Of a DNA stretch of 8,434 nucleotides, positions 1 through 5,921 are shown piece after piece. The first letter of the stretch is position 1, and each line of letters begins with the position of its first letter. Below the pieces are notes generated by a model that had not been told where the DNA came from, made no database searches, and was given only the letters and a program-made list of their open reading frames with translations. Source of the DNA: an uncultured Candidatus Saccharibacteria bacterium (GTDB taxonomy: Bacteria; Patescibacteriota; Saccharimonadia; Saccharimonadales; Saccharimonadaceae). The stretch spans positions 1-8,434 of the forward strand of contig CAKUXN010000024.1 in NCBI GenBank assembly GCA_934700415.1. Direction: 5' to 3'. Both the position numbers and the translations under genes were made by a program.

Positions 1-514
1 CCCTTGCCCCAGTCCCCTCAAAATCATTATCATAATCAATGCCTTGCTTAGATAATCTTTTTTGCTGCCTACTAGAAAGTTTAAATGTATCGCTCCTAAA
101 TAATCTTCCCTTAATCGGATTTTTTACGCGACCAGTATCCATCTGCATATTAAAGAAAGCGTTTGAACGCATATTCGCCGAAACTTGCATCGAATTAAAC
201 GTCTCTCTAAATTGCTCAATCAAACTAAACGGCTGGAACAACTGCGCTCCACCCATAATACCACCTACTCCAAAAATCAGACCAATAATCAACACTATTG
301 GGCCCTTACGTTTGAAAAAGCCTTTGACTTTACCACTACCTTGTATATTCTGTTCTCGCCCGCTGCCAGTGTATAGTCCGCCAGCCTCCGACTCATTTTC
401 ACGAGCCCCCACCAAACTATCTTCAGCTTGTGCTGGAGCATTAGAGCCAGCACGACTCTCGACGGCCCGCAAATTATTTGCAGCCACAGAATTATTGTCG
501 GTCTTTCCGTCCAT
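1..514 (-). CDS. N-terminal part of a membrane protein, runs off the left edge
   Basis: 171 codons are open from an ATG at 514-512 to the window edge with no stop, so the 3' end is missing. The first 60 or so residues are polar and probably disordered (rich in Asn, Ala, Ser, Glu, Gly). A basic patch (KVKGFFKRK, about 62-70) then leads into one hydrophobic helix at about 71-92, which predicts a cytoplasmic N-terminus. After the helix come QPFSL, an amphipathic Arg/Asn-rich stretch, a KNPIKGRLF motif (131-139) and KLSSRQQKRL...GIDYD (145-161). I do not recognise it with certainty. A polar N-terminus, one helix, then a PF-containing segment and a KLS...GI segment resembles large CPR membrane proteins found near type IV secretion/conjugation-like genes, but this is a weak recollection and the diagnostic C-terminal part is absent. 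There is no Shine-Dalgarno sequence. A TATAAT at 529-524 lies 9 nt upstream of the ATG, so the mRNA may be nearly leaderless. Confidence 0.75.
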   Translation of the reverse strand, partial: MDGKTDNNSVAANNLRAVESRAGSNAPAQAEDSLVGARENESEAGGLYTGSGREQNIQGSGKVKGFFKRKGPIVLIIGLIFGVGGIMGGAQLFQPFSLIEQFRETFNSMQVSANMRSNAFFNMQMDTGRVKNPIKGRLFRSDTFKLSSRQQKRLSKQGIDYDNDFEGTGAR

Positions 515-523
515 ATATAATAT

Positions 524-552
524 ATTATATACTACTTAAGCTAAAAAATAAA
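524..552 (-). promoter_or_regulatory. Putative promoter of the left-edge gene, inside a 16-bp palindrome
   Basis: On the minus strand a perfect TATAAT (529-524) is preceded at 17 bp by a weak -35 (TTTATT, 552-547). The -10 is part of a perfect 16-bp AT palindrome at 515-530, so a second TATAAT faces the opposite way at 516-521. The expected start point is 1-2 nt from the ATG at 514. The AT-richness of the region lowers confidence. Confidence 0.45.
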
Positions 553-804
553 TTATTTATTACTAAATGACATTCCAACAGCAACTAGAAGTAGTAATAC
601 AGAAATTACTAAGATAACCCATACCCAACCATATTTTCCTGTTTTTTTAAGATCTTTCATATATTCTGCATCTTCTGCAAAATCAACATCTTTTTTGTCG
701 CCGATATCTTTAGAGTTTTCGCTCATTTTTCTATTTAATTCAGCGTCAATTCGCCGAGTAAGTTCGTTTTCTTTAGAATCTTCTTTATGTACAATTACAC
801 CCAT
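553..804 (-). CDS. Small single-pass membrane protein, C-terminally anchored, unknown function
   Basis: 83 residues from an ATG at 804-802 to TAA at 555-553. Residues 1-57 are highly charged (many Glu, Asp, Lys) and probably helical or disordered. A basic KKTGKYG precedes one hydrophobic helix (about 58-78) and a five-residue tail, so the N-terminus should face the cytoplasm. I do not recognise the family and found no catalytic motif. The start is chosen over an in-frame ATG at 831, nine codons upstream, because AAGGA (813-809) lies 4 nt before the ATG at 804. The ATG at 831 overlaps the -10 hexamer (835-830) and would lie upstream of the predicted transcript start. The gene is divergent from the MIP channel gene and shares its promoter region. 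Confidence 0.7.
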   Translation of the reverse strand: MGVIVHKEDSKENELTRRIDAELNRKMSENSKDIGDKKDVDFAEDAEYMKDLKKTGKYGWVWVILVISVLLLLVAVGMSFSNK

Positions 805-829
805 ATTATCCTTTTGTTTAACTTTTTTC

Positions 830-838
830 ATTATATCA
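830..838 (-). promoter_or_regulatory. Extended -10 promoter of the small membrane protein gene
   Basis: Reading the minus strand, TGA followed by TATAAT occupies 838-830, a perfect TGn-extended -10. The position 17 bp upstream is ATTATA, a poor -35, and it is exactly the complement of the -10 serving the divergent gene. The predicted start near 823 gives a leader of about 19 nt that contains the AAGGA ribosome binding site. Confidence 0.6.
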
Positions 839-849
839 CAATAAAAATA

Positions 850-858
850 TGCTATAAT
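850..858 (+). promoter_or_regulatory. Extended -10 promoter of the MIP channel gene
   Basis: TGC followed by TATAAT at 850-858 is a perfect TGn-extended -10. The hexamer 17 bp upstream (830-835) is the complement of the divergent gene's -10. The start would fall near 865, giving a leader of about 20 nt with the AAGGAGG site. Confidence 0.65.
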
Positions 859-874
859 GAAATCAATATTATTT

Positions 875-881
875 AAGGAGG
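875..881 (+). promoter_or_regulatory. Strong Shine-Dalgarno of the MIP channel gene
   Basis: AAGGAGG sits 4 nt upstream of the ATG at 886. It is the best ribosome binding site in the window and fixes the start of the channel gene, including its unusual lysine-rich N-terminus. Confidence 0.85.
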
Positions 882-885
882 AAAA

Positions 886-1830
886 ATGGCAACGAAAAAG
901 CCAAAAGCGTCGGCTAAGCCTGCAACAAAGGCCAAAACGACCAAACCCAAAACTGCCGCGAAAACTGCCGTCAAGCCAGTAACCGAGGCTCCTAAAACTA
1001 ACAAGGTGGAAGAAACAAACAAAGAAATTAAGAAATCTTGCTTCTCGGGCTTCTTTGCTAAAAAATACGAAGAAAAAGAAAGCATCTTGACTGTTTTTAA
1101 AACCCCTAAATTCTACGGTGCATTACTCGGTGAAGTTATCGGCACAGCACTTCTCATGCTCCTACTCTTCACGTTAGGTGTCACTGGTATCGCCTTTTCA
1201 CAAGGTGCAGCCAATATTGCCACCTATTCATTAGCACTAATTGCAATTTATGTTGCCGTACATGCTCTTTCAGGTGCGTGTCTCAACCCAATTGTTACGG
1301 TCGGTATGATGTCCACTCGTCGCATGTCAGTCATTCGCGGCATCATGTATATTATTGCTGAAGTAGTCGGCGCTTGGCTTGGTTGGCTCATCTTCAACGC
1401 CTTCCATTTAGTTGGTGGCGAGACAGCTATGGATCTTCCAGCAATGTCAGCAATAGGTGAAGGCCGATTCTGGGTAGTAACCATGGTTGAGTTGATGGGT
1501 GCAATTATTATTGCTTTCTTCTACGCTCGCGCGCTCAAATACAAACGTAGTGCCTTTACTTTCGGGGCAATTGTTACTGGCGGCATCAGCCTAGCCTTCT
1601 TAGTAGGGTTCATCGTATCGTATGTTTTTGTTGGCCTTTCCAACAATTTCATCTTCAACCCAGCAGCAGCTATGATGTATCAAATCTTTCCAACCGCTGG
1701 TGAAAATTTCGGTGAAATATTAGGTGGCATTTGCCAAGCCTTGTCAGTATACGCTTTGTTCCCAATGATTGGTGGCGTAATAGGTTTCTACCTATCCGAC
1801 TTTACCAGTAAACTCTCTGGTGAAGAATAG
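886..1830 (+). CDS. MIP/aquaporin-family channel with altered pore motifs and a lysine-rich N-terminus
   Basis: 314 residues. Residues 74-308 show the six-helix MIP fold: an EVIGT motif in helix 1 (E83), a first half-helix HALSGACLNPIVTVG (126-140) and a second NPA box FNPAAAM (257-263). MIP proteins form tetrameric membrane channels for water, glycerol or other small neutral solutes. Two key sites are changed here. The first NPA reads N134-P135-I136. The residue after the second NPA, normally the arginine of the ar/R selectivity filter, is A261. These changes make the substrate uncertain, so I assign neither aquaporin nor glycerol facilitator. Residues 1-50 add a Lys/Ala/Pro/Thr-rich tail with 15 lysines, resembling histone H1-like low-complexity tails and expected in the cytoplasm. 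It is the only plus-strand gene here, monocistronic between a divergent promoter and a bidirectional terminator. Family membership is clear; function is inferred. Confidence 0.88.
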   Translation: MATKKPKASAKPATKAKTTKPKTAAKTAVKPVTEAPKTNKVEETNKEIKKSCFSGFFAKKYEEKESILTVFKTPKFYGALLGEVIGTALLMLLLFTLGVTGIAFSQGAANIATYSLALIAIYVAVHALSGACLNPIVTVGMMSTRRMSVIRGIMYIIAEVVGAWLGWLIFNAFHLVGGETAMDLPAMSAIGEGRFWVVTMVELMGAIIIAFFYARALKYKRSAFTFGAIVTGGISLAFLVGFIVSYVFVGLSNNFIFNPAAAMMYQIFPTAGENFGEILGGICQALSVYALFPMIGGVIGFYLSDFTSKLSGEE

Positions 1831-1835
1831 AGCAA

Positions 1836-1873
1836 AATAAAAATAACTCCCACTAACGGGAGTTATTTTTATT
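1836..1873. terminator. Bidirectional intrinsic terminator between convergent genes
   Basis: A perfect 16-bp stem (1836-1851 paired with 1858-1873) has the core AACTCCC/GGGAGTT and a 6-nt loop (ACTAAC). Its arms carry an A-rich tract on the left and a T-rich tract on the right, so either strand makes a GC-core hairpin followed by U residues. It ends the MIP gene (stop 1828-1830) and metG. The metG stop codon TAA (1871-1869) lies inside the stem. Confidence 0.9.
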
Positions 1874-3281
1874 GCTTAGGGAACAAAGGCACTTCTGGCG
1901 GTACAATCGGGTCAGTAAAAATCGCTTTGATTTTTTCTGCAGCATTTGGGACGAATGGTCCTAGCATCAAATTAGAAGTAAGAAGTTCAATAATTAATGA
2001 TTTCATACATTTTTCTAGTTTATCTACTTCGCCATTTTTAGCCAAACTCCAAGGTTTTTCATCGTCAATTTTACGATTAATTGCTTGTATCTTTTCCCAA
2101 ACATAATCAAAAGCTTTTGAAAATTCAAAATTATTCATCAGTTTACAATACTCTGCATCAGGTATATTCTCAAACTCACTGATTGTAATATTATTTTTAT
2201 GAGCCAAGGTTGCCAATCTTTGTACTAAGTTTCCCAAGTCATTAGCTAGTTCATTATTGTACGCTGCTTCATATTTTTCCCACGTAAAATCCGAATCAGC
2301 AAAAGTATCAATATGCCGCAGAAAGAAATATCGAAAAGCATCAATTCCATGTTTATTCAACACTTCCATTGGGTCTACCACGTTACCAATTGATTTTGAC
2401 ATTTTCTGGCCATCTGCTAGCACCATTCCGTGTGAAACTAAATTCCGCGGCAAAGGAAGCCCAAGCCCTAGTAATATAGCAGGCCAAATAATTGCATGAA
2501 ACCTCAAAATATCTTTACCGACAAATTGCGCAGTCGCTGGCCACCACTCCGAAATGTCTTTTTCTGGATAACCTAGAACCGTAATATAGTTAGCTAAAGC
2601 ATCAATCCATACATACATCACTTGTGAATCATCATCTGACACTGGTACACCCCAAGTTAACTGTGAACGCGGCCTAGACACTGACACATTAGGCGAGTCT
2701 TCGAGTAATTTCAAAACTTCCTTTTTGCGAAAATCCGGCAAAATTAACATCTCGTCAGTTTCGATTGCCACACGAATTCGATCCTTAAAATCAGAAATTC
2801 TAAAATAATAATTTTCTTCTTCCAATTTTTCGTATGGCTTTTGATGGTCTGGACAAATACCTTTATTTTCTTTGCATTCTTTTTCCGTGACAAATCTTTC
2901 ACAACCAGTGCAATACCAACCTTCATATTTTGCAAGATAAATATGGTCTTTTAATTTACGCCAAATTTCTTGGCAACGTTTTTCATGTTCAGTATCAGTA
3001 GTTCTAATAAAATCCGTATAAGATATATCAAGATTATGAATAAATTCTTGAAATTTTTTAGAATTATTTTTTACGTAATCCTCAACAGGTGTATTTAACT
3101 CTTTTGCTTTAAGATAAATTTTATTACCGTGCTCGTCTGTACCAGCTTGAAATTTCACCTCATTACCAATAAGCCTTTGATATCTAGCATAAGTATCAGC
3201 CAAACAATAATCCATCGCATGACCAATATGTGGAGCGCCATTCACATATGGAATTGCCGTGGTAATATAAATTTTTTCCAT
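1869..3281 (-). CDS. metG: Methionine-tRNA ligase (MetRS)
   Basis: 470-residue class I aminoacyl-tRNA synthetase that charges tRNA-Met with methionine using ATP in the cytoplasm. The Rossmann fold starts with PYVNGAPHIGH, carrying the HIGH box (18-21), followed by AGTDEHG (46-52). The connective peptide holds one zinc knuckle, Cys124, Cys127, Cys143 and His146, as in the Thermus/Aquifex-type enzyme. WIDA (225-228), FVGKDI (253-258) and KMSKS (293-297) follow, then a helical anticodon-binding domain to the C-terminus. The Trbp111-like C-terminal dimerisation domain of longer MetRS proteins is absent, so it is probably a monomer. No Shine-Dalgarno sequence precedes the ATG. A TTGATT/TAAAAT promoter ends 6 nt before it, predicting a leaderless mRNA. 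The gene is convergent with the MIP gene and lies 45 nt below the proline-rich gene. Confidence 0.97.
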   Translation of the reverse strand: MEKIYITTAIPYVNGAPHIGHAMDYCLADTYARYQRLIGNEVKFQAGTDEHGNKIYLKAKELNTPVEDYVKNNSKKFQEFIHNLDISYTDFIRTTDTEHEKRCQEIWRKLKDHIYLAKYEGWYCTGCERFVTEKECKENKGICPDHQKPYEKLEEENYYFRISDFKDRIRVAIETDEMLILPDFRKKEVLKLLEDSPNVSVSRPRSQLTWGVPVSDDDSQVMYVWIDALANYITVLGYPEKDISEWWPATAQFVGKDILRFHAIIWPAILLGLGLPLPRNLVSHGMVLADGQKMSKSIGNVVDPMEVLNKHGIDAFRYFFLRHIDTFADSDFTWEKYEAAYNNELANDLGNLVQRLATLAHKNNITISEFENIPDAEYCKLMNNFEFSKAFDYVWEKIQAINRKIDDEKPWSLAKNGEVDKLEKCMKSLIIELLTSNLMLGPFVPNAAEKIKAIFTDPIVPPEVPLFPKQ

Positions 3282-3287
3282 GAAAAT

Positions 3288-3316
3288 ATTTTACAATACT
3301 TTTGCGTTAAAATCAA
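3288..3316 (-). promoter_or_regulatory. metG promoter, predicted leaderless start
   Basis: On the minus strand TTGATT (3316-3311), a 17-nt spacer and TAAAAT (3293-3288) form a good sigma-70-type promoter. Only 6 nt separate the -10 from the metG ATG at 3281, so transcription should begin at or next to the start codon. Confidence 0.7.
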
Positions 3317-3326
3317 TCTGCAAGTT

Positions 3327-3962
3327 TTAGTTACCTTGCATCAAAGTCATTATCAAATACGCCGCTAGCACAACCACAATCAAACCAGCTACAACAGCAA
3401 GTACAATTAAAGTAGATTTACTAATTTTCTTTTTACCAGAACCCATTGGGGCGGTAGGCATTTGCGTATTGGTCATAGCTGGATCGGTGAAAGAAACATT
3501 ATTTGGAGCACGGCCAGAATCTGGAGCTGGCACTGCATCAGCTGATACCGAAATCGCACTACCAATCGAACCAGGTACTGGACCAGCCGCTTTAAACGGA
3601 GCTTTTAATTCTTCCTCAACTGGATCTGGCGCTTTCGGAGGTGTAGGCATAGTAATAGGATCCGTTGCGCCAACTAAACCGCCGTTAGTAGGATTAAACA
3701 CTGTGGTCGCTGGTGCACCAAAGCCAGCACTAGGTTGTCCAGGGTTAATGGTAATAGGAGTCGGTTCATTCACAAATGGGCTAGCTTGTACGGCAGGATT
3801 AATTACCGGAGATTGAGCAGGAGCTGGACTAGCCACAGGAGTCGGCGCAGGCGATACCGGCATAGCAGGAGTATTTACGGGCATTACTGGAGGCGTTGCC
3901 CCACCAGGCATTGGGGCTGACGCTGCATTCGGAGTTGGTATTTGATTATTCATTGGATCCAT
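3327..3962 (-). CDS. Proline-rich membrane-anchored protein, unknown function
   Basis: 211 residues. Residues 1-120 are low complexity, dominated by Pro, Ala, Thr, Val and Met with repeated MP, TP and SPAP steps. A less repetitive segment (120-165) holds APFKAAGPVPGSIGSAIS and NNVSFTDPAM, which I believe recurs in Saccharibacteria proteins of this kind, though I cannot verify this here. A basic GKKKISKS stretch (176-183) precedes one hydrophobic helix (184-206) and a short tail. The positive charges predict a cytoplasmic proline-rich domain tethered by a C-terminal anchor. No enzymatic motif is visible. The start at 3962 is supported by AAGGA (3974-3970), 7 nt upstream; a second in-frame ATG at 3953 is less well placed. 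The gene has its own promoter and lies upstream of metG, which also appears to have its own promoter, so co-regulation is not implied. Confidence 0.8.
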   Translation of the reverse strand: MDPMNNQIPTPNAASAPMPGGATPPVMPVNTPAMPVSPAPTPVASPAPAQSPVINPAVQASPFVNEPTPITINPGQPSAGFGAPATTVFNPTNGGLVGATDPITMPTPPKAPDPVEEELKAPFKAAGPVPGSIGSAISVSADAVPAPDSGRAPNNVSFTDPAMTNTQMPTAPMGSGKKKISKSTLIVLAVVAGLIVVVLAAYLIMTLMQGN

Positions 3963-3969
3963 TTTATCT

Positions 3970-3974
3970 TCCTT
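3970..3974 (-). promoter_or_regulatory. Ribosome binding site of the proline-rich gene
   Basis: AAGGA on the minus strand lies 7 nt upstream of the ATG at 3962. It decides between that start and the in-frame ATG at 3953. Confidence 0.75.
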
Positions 3975-4003
3975 ACTTTTTAAATTCGAATCTATTTACT
4001 ATT

Positions 4004-4032
4004 AATATATCACTTGTGCTTAGGATTATCAA
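4004..4032 (-). promoter_or_regulatory. Promoter of the proline-rich gene
   Basis: On the minus strand TTGATA (4032-4027), a 17-nt spacer and TATATT (4009-4004), with a TGA extension just before the -10, make one of the best promoters in the window. The predicted start near 3997 gives a leader of about 35 nt with the ribosome binding site near its end. The -35 begins 7 nt after the stop of the glycine-rich DUF2207 tail. Confidence 0.75.
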
Positions 4033-4038
4033 GTAGCT

Positions 4039-4257
4039 CTAGCGGCCGCCGCCTCCGCCGCCTCCGCCGCCTCCGCCAGAGAATCCTCCTCCCCCACCAC
4101 CAGAAAATCCAGACGAAGAACCACCACCACCCGAAATTGAACTACTAGAATAATGCGTCGACGTATTTATCGCACTCGCAGCGATTCGCATCAAACGTGA
4201 GAGTTCCGAAATGGTAATACCAGTTAGTAAATAATCCGGTTCAGCTATTTCTTGTAC
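4039..4257 (-). pseudogene. Glycine-rich C-terminus of the DUF2207 protein, displaced into the -1 frame
   Basis: 72 codons open from 4257 to TAG at 4041-4039, in the -1 frame relative to the upstream DUF2207 ORF. The translation begins VQEIAEPDY, continues through a Ser-rich stretch with an SGGGGSSSGFSGG segment, and ends in eleven consecutive glycines and Arg. DUF2207 proteins commonly end in exactly this Ser/Gly-rich, then poly-Gly, form. The frame has no well-placed start codon, and a TAA at 4260-4258 lies just upstream of it. It therefore looks like the detached end of the preceding gene and not a separate gene. Joining the two frames gives a protein of 627 residues. It may be a frameshift mutation, a base-calling error or recoding. 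Confidence 0.75.
4045..4077 (-). repeat. Short tandem repeat encoding polyglycine
   Basis: Three perfect copies of the 9-bp unit gccgcctcc (plus strand, 4048-4074), flanked by a further gcc on each side, encode 11 glycines on the minus strand. The tract is strikingly GC-rich against AT-rich surroundings. Its period is a multiple of three, so copy-number change would alter tail length without breaking the frame. Confidence 0.85.
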
Positions 4258-5921
4258 TTACAATACTCTTCCATTTCATTCATCCAACTCTTCTCAAGCC
4301 CAAACACTGCAGCGTATGGTAACAATTTTTCGTATAATTTTACGATTCCAGTCGGCGAAACGTCTGCACCATCAACGCTTTGAAGCATTTTTAGCCTCTC
4401 CGCTTCCGCCATCTTAATATACATTTTAAGGCCATCCATATAACGCGAAGCTTCTAGCCCTTTAAGCGTATGTAGTTTATATTTTTCAACTTTACTTCTT
4501 AATATGGAGCAAATCACAATGGTTGCTACTATCATTATTATCACTACTGGCAGGAATAATTCTTTACCTACCACCACTTTACCAGAAAAATCGAAATCAA
4601 AATTAAAACCAATTTCTTCTAAAATTGTCATCAAAAACGGTAAAAAGAAGAATATTATAAAAATCCATATAATAACCGTTCTAGACGTAGAAGCCGCACT
4701 AGAAGATGTTTTATACTTAGATTCAACTAAACCGTCATGCTTCAAATTAACAACTACTGTCGTATCATATTTTTTTGCTAACTTAACCAAGGTTAAATCT
4801 GCCACATGTGTTTTAATAGCAATTCTTGTGCCATTATCTGGCTCCGTCCCACCATTAAGTATTGTCAATATAATCAATTCTTCCATTCTCAATGCACCAA
4901 TATCATTAACTATAATCACCCACTTATCAGTTTTAAGCATTCGGCTTTGAGTTTTTTCAAGATTAATTTTTTTATTAACAAGCATATCCAGCAGTACCGC
5001 AACCTTAGCATCTTTCTTTGTACCTATATATATTTCCGTCATTTCTGCGATTGTATAGTCTTTATGCGGCTGGTATTCTGGTTTAACAAAATAATTTTTA
5101 TAATATTTAGCCTTGTCGCCATATTTTAAATACTTACGAATAGCAAAACCAACAAATGTTAAACAAATTACACCAATAATAGACATCAAAACCACAAGTG
5201 AATAATCTTTTTCTGGTTCAGGTATAAAAAAAGTATCTGGCTTAAATTCAATATCAAAAGTTAAATTTTCACCCCTCATTAATTTTTGTACTACGAATTG
5301 CAAACCATCCTCAATCTTTGTAATCTCACAGCGCTCCTGACCGCTTTCACCATAAGATCCTACATAGCACCAACTTTTATTATTAAAACTTTTTGCTACA
5401 TCACCTTCAAAATGTATCCGCGCAGTTAAATTGTTAAATTTCTGATACCAGCCATTGCCATTTGTATCCCAATAAAGTTCCTGATAATCTGAAAAATCCG
5501 TTACTACCTTCGAAAACTCATACTCAAAAACATATTCCTGTCGCCCGAGCACATATTCATCCGTACCCGTGCACACCTCGTAGTGTCCATCAAATTTTTC
5601 AATGCTATAAATCGGCTCCGTTTTGCCATTTCGCGTTAATTTAATATCCGAACGCGAGAGATACGGCAAAGTCGTGTTCGCGCCACCTTGATTAGTATAA
5701 GGAATTTGTCTACAAATACCTTTATTTTGATTATAGTCTGGGAAAACAGCGGTTAATTTTTCTACTACCTTAAGCCGCGACCCAACAATATCATCTTTCG
5801 ACAAATAATAATCCGCCGTATAATCATCAAAATAAAAGTTACTCGTATCGGCAAAAACTGGCGTCGAGCAAACTAACGAAATTAAAACAACAATATTAAT
5901 ACTTAATTTTAGAAATCGCAT
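4245..5921 (-). CDS. DUF2207-family membrane protein, C-terminus frameshifted
   Basis: 558 residues in the main frame. A signal peptide (1-24, ending VFA before D25) leads to an extracytoplasmic domain (about 25-238) with four cysteines (70, 117, 185, 198) that could form two disulfides. A first helix (241-261) follows, then a cytoplasmic domain with LVNKKINLEK-like features (about 265-405), two more helices (415-434 and 455-474), and a region with GLEASRYMDGLKMYI and YEKLLPYAAVFGLEKSW (488-546) typical of the family. The biochemical function of DUF2207 proteins is unknown. The main frame stops at TAG 4247-4245, just before the glycine-rich tail in the -1 frame. The start lies 26 nt inside the end of ldh and has no Shine-Dalgarno sequence, suggesting co-transcription and translational coupling with ldh. 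Family identity is good; role unknown. Confidence 0.85.
   Translation of the reverse strand: MRFLKLSINIVVLISLVCSTPVFADTSNFYFDDYTADYYLSKDDIVGSRLKVVEKLTAVFPDYNQNKGICRQIPYTNQGGANTTLPYLSRSDIKLTRNGKTEPIYSIEKFDGHYEVCTGTDEYVLGRQEYVFEYEFSKVVTDFSDYQELYWDTNGNGWYQKFNNLTARIHFEGDVAKSFNNKSWCYVGSYGESGQERCEITKIEDGLQFVVQKLMRGENLTFDIEFKPDTFFIPEPEKDYSLVVLMSIIGVICLTFVGFAIRKYLKYGDKAKYYKNYFVKPEYQPHKDYTIAEMTEIYIGTKKDAKVAVLLDMLVNKKINLEKTQSRMLKTDKWVIIVNDIGALRMEELIILTILNGGTEPDNGTRIAIKTHVADLTLVKLAKKYDTTVVVNLKHDGLVESKYKTSSSAASTSRTVIIWIFIIFFFLPFLMTILEEIGFNFDFDFSGKVVVGKELFLPVVIIMIVATIVICSILRSKVEKYKLHTLKGLEASRYMDGLKMYIKMAEAERLKMLQSVDGADVSPTGIVKLYEKLLPYAAVFGLEKSWMNEMEEYCKYKK

Noticed and set aside
516..521. Plus-strand TATAAT in the AT palindrome as a promoter for an antisense RNA to the 553-804 gene
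   Set aside because: It arises automatically from the palindrome, has no good -35 and no ORF or terminator downstream. AT-rich DNA makes it likely by chance.
39..539. Plus-strand ORF of 166 codons
   Set aside because: It lies antisense to the left-edge membrane protein gene, has no ribosome binding site and an unpatterned composition. The minus frame gives a coherent N-tail plus helix.
802..831. In-frame ATG at 831 as the start of the small membrane protein gene (92 residues)
   Set aside because: It overlaps the extended -10 hexamer (835-830), so it would lie upstream of the transcript start. The ATG at 804 has AAGGA 4 nt upstream.
3469..3816. Plus-strand ORF of 115 codons
   Set aside because: It is a complement-strand shadow of the proline-rich gene; Pro/Gly/Ala codons yield open complementary frames. 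It has no start signals.
4245..4257. Classical -1 programmed frameshift site
   Set aside because: AAGAAAT does not fit X-XXY-YYZ in the reading frame, and I saw no clear downstream pseudoknot or internal Shine-Dalgarno sequence. It remains possible but unsupported.
4504..5129. Two overlapping plus-strand ORFs of 148 and 107 codons
   Set aside because: Both are antisense to the DUF2207 gene, whose helices and family motifs are clear. They have no promoter or ribosome binding site.
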